Source of the DNA: Bacteroidota bacterium
Lineage (GTDB): Bacteria > Bacteroidota > Bacteroidia > Chitinophagales > Chitinophagaceae
DNA: 33,966 nucleotides
Direction of reading: 5' to 3'
NCBI GenBank assembly: GCA_005884665.1
Contig: VBAT01000024.1
Span: 15,821 to 49,786, forward strand
A model generated the notes under the pieces. That model had not been told where the DNA came from and searched no databases. It worked only from the letters and a program-made list of their open reading frames with translations. Position 1 is the stretch's first letter; each line of letters opens with the position of its first letter. This document shows positions 17,325 to 24,255 of this stretch, piece after piece. Both the position numbers and the translations under genes were made by a program.

Positions 17325-18851
17325 ATGGTTCGTGACAAACGAATTCTGGGTCTCCTATGTATCATCATTTCGCTTTCCGCCTCATCTCAAAAAATTGTTT
17401 ACTCTGACTATGAAAGAGACGATACCCGCCGGCTAAACTTTGAAATAGCCGGAAAGATCGGTGGTAATTTCCTCATATATAAAAATATTCATAACAAAAA
17501 CTGGATTGCGGTCCTGGACAATGACATGAAACAGGTTGCCCGGGAGGAACAGGATTATGTACCTGATAATGACAGGATGATCAATGTAGATTTTTTCGCC
17601 TATGGCGATTTCTGTTATATGATCTACCAGTACCAGAAGAAAAGTACGATTCACTGCTGCGCCGTAAGGATCGGGAGTGATGGGAAAAAGATCGGGGAGG
17701 TGGCGGAGCTCGATACGACCCACCTGAGTTTCGCCTCGAATAATAAAATATACACCGTGCTATCGAGTGAAGACAAGAGCAAGATCATCGTTTTTAAAAT
17801 AAACAGTAAGAACAGGAAAAACTATATGTTGACAACCCTGCTGTATGACAACCAGCTTGGCCTTATTAAGAAAAGCCGCCTGGGTATATTAATGCAAGAC
17901 AGGGACGATGATTTCCTCGACCAGTTTCAACTGGATAATGACGGTGACCTTATTTTTACCAAGTACAACCGGGTCAATAGTGAGAACATAGGAGAGGCGG
18001 CCTTTTATATCAAATACGCACAGGCCGACTCTTTTGCTGTGCATCCGCTAAATCTTGAAAAGACTTACCTGGACGAGATACACATCAAACCGGATAACTA
18101 CAATAAACGTTATTTCCTGACCTCGTTCTTTTACAAACAACGCCGCGGCAATGCAGATGGTTATTATTTCTATATCTGGGATAAGCAGACCGGTAGCGTG
18201 ATTATGGAAGACACCATCACGTTCAATGAAGACCTGCGCCGTGAAGCCAGGGGGAATTCTAATATAAAAATGGCTTTCAATGATTATTTCATCCGCAACA
18301 TTATCACTAAAAGAGACGGCGGATTTATCATAGGAAGCGAAGCTTATTATACTACTTCCCGGGGTAGCGCATGGAACCGCTGGAATTACCTGAACGGCCC
18401 CTATATGCGACCTATTGATTATTATTATTATTCTGCTTACTATAGCAATTGGTGGAACTCGAGAATGTACGATAACACATTTTCCAATGTCCGGTACCAG
18501 GCCGATAACATCGTGGTGATGTCTTTTGACAAAACCGGAAAACGTGAATGGGCCAATGTGATTACCAAAGAGCAATTTGATGACCAGACGGATGACCTTA
18601 TATCTTACCAGGTGATGAATACCGGCGGGCAGTTACATATCCTTTTTAACAATATGGAAAAGCGTGTGCAGCTTTTGAATGATTTTGCGATAACGCCCGA
18701 TGGCAAGATCAACCATAATCCTACACTTAAGAACCTGGATAAGGGTTATGAATTCATGCCTAAGTATGCCAAGCAGGTAAGCTCTAAACAAATAATAGTG
18801 CCCTGCCTGTTCCGCAATTATATTTGCTTTGCGAAAATTGACTATAATTAA
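17325..18851 (+). CDS. Exported protein of unknown function with a Tyr/Trp-rich patch
   Basis: 508 residues; I do not recognise the family. The N-terminus (MVRDKRILGLLCIIISLSASSQ) is a signal peptide with the SQ ending usual in this phylum. The mature chain is mostly beta-type, with repeated phrases such as VAVLDNDMKQ-like, IYTVLSSEDKSKIIVFKI and IVVMSFDKTGKREW that suggest propeller-like blades. Between 343 and 391 lies an aromatic, asparagine-rich patch including YYYYSAYYSNWW (366-377). No cysteine-haem, protease or glycosidase motif is visible. The gene ends 30 bases before a DUF6427-like membrane protein gene, so the two may be one operon. Confidence 0.75.
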   Translation: MVRDKRILGLLCIIISLSASSQKIVYSDYERDDTRRLNFEIAGKIGGNFLIYKNIHNKNWIAVLDNDMKQVAREEQDYVPDNDRMINVDFFAYGDFCYMIYQYQKKSTIHCCAVRIGSDGKKIGEVAELDTTHLSFASNNKIYTVLSSEDKSKIIVFKINSKNRKNYMLTTLLYDNQLGLIKKSRLGILMQDRDDDFLDQFQLDNDGDLIFTKYNRVNSENIGEAAFYIKYAQADSFAVHPLNLEKTYLDEIHIKPDNYNKRYFLTSFFYKQRRGNADGYYFYIWDKQTGSVIMEDTITFNEDLRREARGNSNIKMAFNDYFIRNIITKRDGGFIIGSEAYYTTSRGSAWNRWNYLNGPYMRPIDYYYYSAYYSNWWNSRMYDNTFSNVRYQADNIVVMSFDKTGKREWANVITKEQFDDQTDDLISYQVMNTGGQLHILFNNMEKRVQLLNDFAITPDGKINHNPTLKNLDKGYEFMPKYAKQVSSKQIIVPCLFRNYICFAKIDYN

Positions 18852-18881
18852 ATAAACCGAAGCTGACTAAATCCAAAACCT

Positions 18882-19880
18882 GTGATCGGAGTATTTAAAC
18901 AAAAAAGCCCCGCCAATATTCTTTTATTGTTTGTGTTCGGCGTACTGATCAAGCTGCCGATGTTTATATATCCGCATGTACCGGTCAGCCGTCCCTCCGA
19001 TGGCGAACTTTTCGAAGCGATACTAAGATTTCTGCAGCCTACCGGCAACTCTTATCCCCGCCTGTACCCACTCATTGCGTTTGCCCTTCTATATATCCAG
19101 GCGCTGGTATTGACCAATTTTATCAATAACCAGCGAATGATGAACCGCCCTAATTATCTCGCGGGCATGGCTTACCTGTTGATCACGTCGCTGCTGCCCG
19201 AATGGAATTATTTTTCCGCCCCGCTTTTTATCAATACGATCCTCCTGTTGATATTATCCGGGCTGTTCCGCATATACAACCAGCAGAATGCAAAAGGCAC
19301 CATCTTCAATATCGGTCTTGCACTCGGCGTTGCTGGTTTCCTATTCGTTTCTTCACTGACATTTATTATCTGGATATTCCTGGCGCTTGCCGTCATGCGG
19401 CCGTTTCGGTTAAATGAATGGTTGCTTTGCATACTTGGGATCACCACACCTTTTTATTTTTATGCGATCTATATTTTTATAAAAGGAAAATGGAGTTGGG
19501 AATCGTTCCTGCCTCATATCAGTATTGGCGTGCCCTCGCTGGAACAAACAGCCTGGTTGGCGGCGAGCGTTTTTCTATTGATGGTCCCCTTCCTGATAGG
19601 AGGATATTACGTGCAGGACAGCCTGCGTAAAATGTTGATCAACGTAAGGAAGGGCTGGAGTCTTTTACTATTGTACCTGTTTACCGCCCTGCTTCTCCCA
19701 TTTGTAAATACCAGTGATACTTTTGAGAACTGGGTAATGGCGATGGTGCCCCTGGCTGCTTTTCATGCCAGCGCTTACCTGTATCCTACCTGGCGCGTGT
19801 TCCCGCTCGTGTTTTTCTGGATCTCAGTGGCTTTTGTAATTGCTTACCAGTATTATGGTCCTGGCTGGGCACCGGTTTAA
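18882..19880 (+). CDS. Multi-spanning membrane protein, probably DUF6427
   Basis: 332 residues starting at a GTG. The opening MIGVFKQKSPANILLLFVFGVLIKLPMFIYP is typical of the DUF6427 family as I recall it. About eight to nine hydrophobic segments follow, for instance near 13-28, 76-92, 106-124, 135-175, 190-202, 220-240 and 258-330. There are no catalytic motifs that I recognise, and the family has no established function. It follows the unknown exported protein by 30 bases and precedes purQ by 98 bases, with purQ having its own -7 box. The family label is from memory of its N-terminus and should be confirmed. Confidence 0.7.
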   Translation: MIGVFKQKSPANILLLFVFGVLIKLPMFIYPHVPVSRPSDGELFEAILRFLQPTGNSYPRLYPLIAFALLYIQALVLTNFINNQRMMNRPNYLAGMAYLLITSLLPEWNYFSAPLFINTILLLILSGLFRIYNQQNAKGTIFNIGLALGVAGFLFVSSLTFIIWIFLALAVMRPFRLNEWLLCILGITTPFYFYAIYIFIKGKWSWESFLPHISIGVPSLEQTAWLAASVFLLMVPFLIGGYYVQDSLRKMLINVRKGWSLLLLYLFTALLLPFVNTSDTFENWVMAMVPLAAFHASAYLYPTWRVFPLVFFWISVAFVIAYQYYGPGWAPV

Positions 19881-19951
19881 TGATTTAATAAAATGTTTTA
19901 CACATTTAAGAACAGGTAAAGGGAGGGCTATAACCGGCAATTTTCTATTTG

Positions 19952-19959
19952 TATCTTTG
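19952..19959 (+). promoter_or_regulatory. Candidate -7 box for purQ
   Basis: TATCTTTG followed by C fits TAnnTTTG and lies 19 bases before the ATG at 19979. A -33 element is not obvious. Confidence 0.45.
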
Positions 19960-19978
19960 CTTCAACAAAAATTTTACG

Positions 19979-20656
19979 ATGAAATTTGGAGTGGTGGTTT
20001 TCCCGGGTTCCAACTGCGACAGGGATATGTATGATGCTCTATCTGCAGATCTCCAGCAGGATGTTTCCATGCTTTGGCACAAAGACAGGGACCTTAGCCA
20101 ATTCAGCACGGAAGATTGCATTATTCTGCCCGGAGGATTTTCTTATGGTGACTACTTGCGTTGTGGCGCTATCGCAAGATTCAGCCCGATGATGCAAAGC
20201 GTTGTGGAGTTTGCAAACGCTGGCGGAAAAGTGCTGGGAGTATGCAATGGCTTCCAGATATTATGTGAATCGGGTATGTTGCCCGGTGCCTTATTGAGGA
20301 ATGCCAACCAGCAATTCGTCTGCAAGAATGTTTTTATTAAAGACTCTGAAGAGAATATTTTCAAGATACCGGTAGCTCATGGTGAAGGTCGCTACTATGC
20401 TGATGAGCAGACCCTGGATGAGCTGCAGGATAATGACCAGGTTATCTATAGCTATTGCGACGAGAGCGGCCGGATCACCGGGGAAGCCAATCCCAACGGT
20501 GCCGCAAGGAATATTGCCGGCATCTGCAACAAAAACCGCAATGTATTTGGAATGATGCCGCACCCGGAAAGAGCCTGTTCCCTCGTTTTGGGCAATACCG
20601 ATGGAAGAGCGATCATCAAAAATTTATTGATGTCGGAACAACTTGTAAACCACTGA
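19979..20656 (+). CDS. purQ: Phosphoribosylformylglycinamidine synthase, glutaminase subunit PurQ
   Basis: 225 residues from the ATG at 19979. That start gives MKFGVVVFPGSNCDRD, which matches the standard PurQ opening; an upstream in-frame codon at 19949 would add ten residues that overlap the promoter. It is a class-I glutamine amidotransferase: Cys89 in GVCNGFQ is the nucleophile, with His195 and Glu197 in MPHPERA completing the triad. PurQ releases ammonia for the PurL/PurS synthase in step four of purine synthesis. The presence of a separate PurQ implies a multi-subunit enzyme rather than the long fused PurL. Neither PurL nor PurS is in this window. Confidence 0.95.
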   Translation: MKFGVVVFPGSNCDRDMYDALSADLQQDVSMLWHKDRDLSQFSTEDCIILPGGFSYGDYLRCGAIARFSPMMQSVVEFANAGGKVLGVCNGFQILCESGMLPGALLRNANQQFVCKNVFIKDSEENIFKIPVAHGEGRYYADEQTLDELQDNDQVIYSYCDESGRITGEANPNGAARNIAGICNKNRNVFGMMPHPERACSLVLGNTDGRAIIKNLLMSEQLVNH

Positions 20657-20699
20657 GACCCATCGCGAAAAGATAATTAGCATTCTTTTGTCAAAATTC

Positions 20700-20732
20700 T
20701 TTCAGTTATAAAGGAAGCGGTATCTATTTTTG
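20700..20732 (+). promoter_or_regulatory. Candidate promoter for the DsbD pair
   Basis: TATTTTTG at 20725-20732 fits the -7 consensus, with TTTC 21 bases upstream at 20700-20703 as a weak -33. It lies before the GTG start at 20751, which argues against translation beginning at the TTG at 20730. Confidence 0.45.
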
Positions 20733-20750
20733 ATCTATAATATATTAAGA

Positions 20751-21203
20751 GTGAAAAAATACCTGATCATTGCACTGGGATTTATGATGGCAACAGCCGC
20801 AAAAGCTCAAATGCCTACGCCAGTAAGTTGGACCTATACCGCCACAAAAACCTCTGATAAAACCTACGAGATCCGGATAACGGCGACGATGCAATCCGGC
20901 TGGCACTTATATTCGCAGACACAGCCCTCTGATGCGATTATAATACCGACCAAGATCACGTTCAATAAAAATCCTTTGCTGAAACTGGATGGTAATATCC
21001 GGGAAGAGGGTAAACTGGAAAAATTCAGGGATGAGAAGGTTGATATTTCCGCCAACCAGTATTCTTCCAAAGTCGAATTTGTACAGGTTATAAAGATGAA
21101 GGCCGCGGCTAAAACAAATGTGAGTGGTACCGTCCGGTTCCAGACCTGCAACGATGAAAAATGCCTTCCTGCAAAAACTGTTACATTCAGTATAGCTTTA
21201 TAA
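20751..21203 (+). CDS. Free-standing DsbD N-terminal-like domain, with cysteine pair
   Basis: 150 residues from the GTG at 20751, which places a normal signal peptide at the N-terminus (KKYLIIALGFMMATAAKAQ). A TTG at 20730 would be an alternative but overlaps the promoter. The mature part is an immunoglobulin-like domain matching the N-terminal domain of DsbD: WTYTATKTSDKTYEIRITA, then GWHLYSQTQPSD. It carries two cysteines four residues apart, CNDEKC (Cys133, Cys138), where DsbD alpha domains hold their reductant pair. It would transfer electrons to periplasmic partners. It is followed by its own terminator and then by the full DsbD gene, whose corresponding domain has no such pair. Confidence 0.85.
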   Translation: MKKYLIIALGFMMATAAKAQMPTPVSWTYTATKTSDKTYEIRITATMQSGWHLYSQTQPSDAIIIPTKITFNKNPLLKLDGNIREEGKLEKFRDEKVDISANQYSSKVEFVQVIKMKAAAKTNVSGTVRFQTCNDEKCLPAKTVTFSIAL

Positions 21204-21231
21204 GGCAAATTGAATATTTTTGAATAATGGT

Positions 21232-21263
21232 AACGGGTTCCTTTATGAACTCGTTTCTTTTTT
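21232..21263 (+). terminator. Intrinsic terminator between the two DsbD genes
   Basis: AACGGGTTC pairs with GAACTCGTT (9 bp, one G-T) around a CTTTAT loop and is followed by TCTTTTTTT. It may act as partial termination, because the next gene starts at 21275. Confidence 0.75.
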
Positions 21264-21274
21264 AAAGAACATTC

Positions 21275-23239
21275 ATGATGAATAAACTTCCCAGGCCGGT
21301 TGCTTTGATCACCGCGATCGTTGTTTTTCATCTACATCTTTTTTCCCAGGATACAGCCTCTTTTCCATGGAAAGTGACCAGCAAAAAAACCGGGGATGCC
21401 AGCTACGACCTTATATTTTCAACACAGCCTGTTCGTGGCTGGTTGTTGTATGCTCCCAGCCAACTGTCACCTGAACTAGAGATAACAACTGAACTCCGAT
21501 TAAATGATTCTTCCATCTTCCACGGCGCGAAGTTTTCTGAAATAGCGAAGCCCAAAACATTTTCAAATACACTCTGGGGTGCTGTCAAAGGATATGATTC
21601 GGCTGCAAGCTGGTCCATTAATATTCAATTCAAGGATAAGGACAGCGTACCGGCACGCTTACCGGGTAAGTTATTATATACTTACGGACGGGAACCTAAT
21701 CTTTACTATCCAAACACCGAATTTCCTTTTATTGTAGAACTGGAAGGCGGGATCACATCCGATACGACCGTAAAGATTTCATCGATTGATATCAGGCACC
21801 CGGTCAACAATTGTGGTGACGATGAAGTAAAGGATAAAAGTTTATTGGGGATTTTCCTGTTGGGATTGATTGGAGGTTTTATTGCCCTGATCACTCCCTG
21901 CGTTTTCCCGATGATCCCGCTGACAGTTTCTTTCTTTACCAGGCAGGGCCAGGACAGGAAGAAGGGAATCTTCAAAGCCGTCATGTATGGGTTTTTCATT
22001 TTCCTGATCTATGTCCTGTTAAGTATTCCTTTTCACTTGTTCAATGCCTCTCCGCAGATACTAAATAACATTTCGACCAATGTATGGCTGAATCTTTTCT
22101 TTTTTGCCGTTTTCATTTTGTTTGCTATTTCTTTCTTTGGTTTTTTCGAGATTACTCTCCCCGGTGCGCTGGCCAACACAGCTGATTCAAGGTCGGGTTT
22201 GGGATTGGGAGGTATTTTTTTCATGGCGTTTACCCTGGCCATCGTTTCCTTTTCATGCACCGGACCTATACTGGGCTCCCTGTTAGTAGGTGCAATCAGC
22301 GGCAGTGGAGGGCCGCTTGAACTTTCATTTGGCATGGGTGGTTTTGGACTGGGGCTGGCTTTACCATTTGCAATTTTCGCTGTCTTTCCTAACTGGCTTC
22401 AGGCAATACCAAAGTCAGGTGGCTGGTTGAACTCGGTGAAAGTAGTATTGGGTTTCCTGGAGCTGGCAATGGCTATTAAATTTTTATCCAATGCCGACCT
22501 TGTAAAACAATGGGGACTTGTAAAAAGAGAGATCTTTATTGGGACCTGGTGTGTTATTGGTATAGCGATCGTTTTATACCTGTCTGGAAGGATCAGGTTT
22601 CCGCATGATTCTCCTGTTAGGAAATTCTCAAAAGGAAGAATTGCATTTATTGGACTGTTTACCTTGGCCACTTTATATCTTATCCCCGGGGTGACGAATA
22701 GTAAATGGGCGAATCTTCATCTCATCAGCGGCTTCCCGCCGCCATTATGTTATAGCGTTTACAAAAACCCGGTGAATTGCAAACGCGGTTTTGAACCTTT
22801 GCGGGATTACAAGGAGGCACTTAAAAGGGCAAGGGCTGAGAACAAGCCTGTTTTAATAGATTTCACCGGCTGGGCCTGTGTCAACTGCCGGCGAATGGAA
22901 GAAGCGGTATGGACCGACCCCATTGTAGACAGCTTTATGCGGAAGAAATACGTGGTGGTCTCATTATACGTTGATGAAGGCAGGAACCTCCCGGTGCCGG
23001 AACAGATCACATTTACCACGTCCGCAGGGAAACAGGAATCGATCGTAACGGTAGGAGATAAGTGGGCTAATTTCCAGATAGAAAATTTTCATGCTACGAC
23101 GCAACCGCAGTATGCAATCGTAAGCCCGGATCAAAAGGCATTGACCAAAACAAAAGCTTACACACCTGACCCGGATAAATTTGCGGAATGGTTACAGTGC
23201 GGGCTGGACGCGTTTGGAAAGGTAAAAAGTAGTAAGTGA
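21275..23239 (+). CDS. DsbD-type thiol:disulfide interchange protein with cysteine-poor N-terminal domain
   Basis: 654 residues in the three-part DsbD layout. A signal peptide is followed by the N-terminal domain (about 30-165), then a CcdA-like membrane core (about 185-470) with Cys209 in LITPCVFPMIP and Cys328 in VSFSCTGPILG, then a thioredoxin-like domain with CVNC at 535-538 in IDFTGWACVNC. It moves electrons from cytoplasmic thioredoxin to periplasmic proteins, supporting disulfide isomerisation and cytochrome c maturation. The N-terminal domain has no cysteine pair; the only cysteine before the membrane core is Cys180 at its end. The neighbouring free-standing domain has the pair. I infer that the two proteins cooperate. 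Confidence 0.88.
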   Translation: MMNKLPRPVALITAIVVFHLHLFSQDTASFPWKVTSKKTGDASYDLIFSTQPVRGWLLYAPSQLSPELEITTELRLNDSSIFHGAKFSEIAKPKTFSNTLWGAVKGYDSAASWSINIQFKDKDSVPARLPGKLLYTYGREPNLYYPNTEFPFIVELEGGITSDTTVKISSIDIRHPVNNCGDDEVKDKSLLGIFLLGLIGGFIALITPCVFPMIPLTVSFFTRQGQDRKKGIFKAVMYGFFIFLIYVLLSIPFHLFNASPQILNNISTNVWLNLFFFAVFILFAISFFGFFEITLPGALANTADSRSGLGLGGIFFMAFTLAIVSFSCTGPILGSLLVGAISGSGGPLELSFGMGGFGLGLALPFAIFAVFPNWLQAIPKSGGWLNSVKVVLGFLELAMAIKFLSNADLVKQWGLVKREIFIGTWCVIGIAIVLYLSGRIRFPHDSPVRKFSKGRIAFIGLFTLATLYLIPGVTNSKWANLHLISGFPPPLCYSVYKNPVNCKRGFEPLRDYKEALKRARAENKPVLIDFTGWACVNCRRMEEAVWTDPIVDSFMRKKYVVVSLYVDEGRNLPVPEQITFTTSAGKQESIVTVGDKWANFQIENFHATTQPQYAIVSPDQKALTKTKAYTPDPDKFAEWLQCGLDAFGKVKSSK

Positions 23240-23243
23240 TAAG

Positions 23244-23263
23244 CCTGCCTGCCGGTAGGCAGG
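23244..23263. repeat. CCTGCCT...AGGCAGG palindromic element
   Basis: CCTGCCT and AGGCAGG (7 bp each) surround GCCGGT. It starts 5 bases after the DsbD stop codon. From memory this kind of element is common between genes in Bacteroidota; it could also stabilise the dsbD mRNA end. Confidence 0.75.
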
Positions 23264-23267
23264 TAAT

Positions 23268-23300
23268 AAAAAAAACCGCCGGTCAACCAAGTCCAGCGGT
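23268..23300 (-). terminator. Intrinsic terminator downstream of the ECF sigma gene
   Basis: On the minus strand ACCGCTGG pairs with CCGGCGGT (8 bp, one G-T) across a 10-base loop, followed directly by a run of T. It lies about 113 bases after the stop codon of the sigma factor gene at 23413, so the transcript has a moderately long 3-prime end. Confidence 0.75.
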
Positions 23301-23412
23301 TCAATTTGGTGTCATTCTGTATCAGCCTTCCCAAGTTTGGCAAGCAAACCGAAAAATCGAAAGGATTTTTCAACTCCGGTCGGAGATAGAGAATGACAAT
23401 AATTTATCTCGT

Positions 23413-23994
23413 TTAAAGAGCAATTTGTTTTTGGATCATCAGCTTCCTGAGGTTGATCAGACCGTAACGCATACGACCCAGAGCTGTATTGATGCTGCAA
23501 TTTGTAACAGCGGCAATTTCCTTAAAGCTCATGTCTGCATAATGACGCAGGATGATCACTTCACGTTGGTCCTCAGGCAGGCGTTCAAGCATTTGCCGTA
23601 CGCGGTCATGGCTTTGTCTCTTCATCATCACCGTTTCGGCGCTGTCGTCAGCAAAATTAAGGACCTCGAAAATGTCTTTATCTTCCCCATTACGGATAGT
23701 GGGAGTGCGTTTTACCTTACGGAAATGGTCCACGCAAAGGTTATGAGCGATTCGCATGGCCCAGGGAAGGAATTTGCCTTCCTCGGTATATCGGCCGCTG
23801 CGCATAGTATCGATAATGCGGATAAAGACGTCCTGGAAAATGTCTTCTGCCAGGTATTTGTCTTTGACAAGAAAGAGGATAGATGTATATAATTTATCCT
23901 TATGGCGAAGCACAAGGGCTTCAAGGGCTTCCAGGTTTCCATCCGTAAACAGATGGATCAGCTCATGGTCGGTTTTCTTGTTAAAAGCTTTCAT
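23413..23994 (-). CDS. RNA polymerase sigma factor, ECF type
   Basis: 193 residues with both ECF domains complete. Region 2 spans about 10-95, including DKYLAEDIFQDVFIRII (64-80) and FLPWAMRIAHNLCVDHFRK (the -10 recognition helix). Region 4 spans about 130-185, with LPEDQREVIILRHYADMSF, KEIAAVTNCSINTALGRMRYGL as helix-turn-helix. The linker is short, as in typical SigW/RpoE-like factors of this phylum. There is no anti-sigma gene next to it, so regulation may be transcriptional or by an unlinked partner. It is divergent from uvrA across a 261-base spacer in which I see no other feature apart from the uvrA -7 box. Confidence 0.93.
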   Translation of the reverse strand: MKAFNKKTDHELIHLFTDGNLEALEALVLRHKDKLYTSILFLVKDKYLAEDIFQDVFIRIIDTMRSGRYTEEGKFLPWAMRIAHNLCVDHFRKVKRTPTIRNGEDKDIFEVLNFADDSAETVMMKRQSHDRVRQMLERLPEDQREVIILRHYADMSFKEIAAVTNCSINTALGRMRYGLINLRKLMIQKQIAL

Positions 23995-24236
23995 ACTCCT
24001 ACAGGTTGTTTAGGTGTGTTCAAAACGGATTGGCTGCGTAAACAATAATCGGTTAAAAAAAAGTAGAAGTATTATGCGATAGGCGGGAAGTATTTTGAGT
24101 GTTTCATTTTTCGGATATTGTGAAATAAAAATAGTTCTTTTCACGAAATCGTCAAACGAATTGCTTTTGAAATTGTATTTAATACTGTCAAAGAAATGTT
24201 AATCATCTTGTCTTAAATTTAAGATGGATAAGGCTT

Positions 24237-24244
24237 TACATTTG
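24237..24244 (+). promoter_or_regulatory. Candidate -7 box for uvrA
   Basis: TACATTTG followed by C fits TAnnTTTG and ends 11 bases before the ATG at 24256, implying a very short leader. A TTG lies 26 bases upstream, farther than usual. No LexA-type operator was recognised. Confidence 0.4.
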
Positions 24245-24255
24245 CAGCGCAGATA

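Noticed and set aside
18048..18575. 175-residue minus-strand frame
   Set aside because: It is antisense to the exported unknown protein, with Ile/Val-rich sequence typical of a shadow.
23236..23892. 218-residue plus-strand frame overlapping the ECF sigma gene
   Set aside because: It is antisense to a clear sigma factor and its start lies in a palindromic repeat and a terminator; the translation has no family features.
23995..24255. SOS box for uvrA
   Set aside because: No palindromic operator was recognised in the spacer beyond the -7 box.
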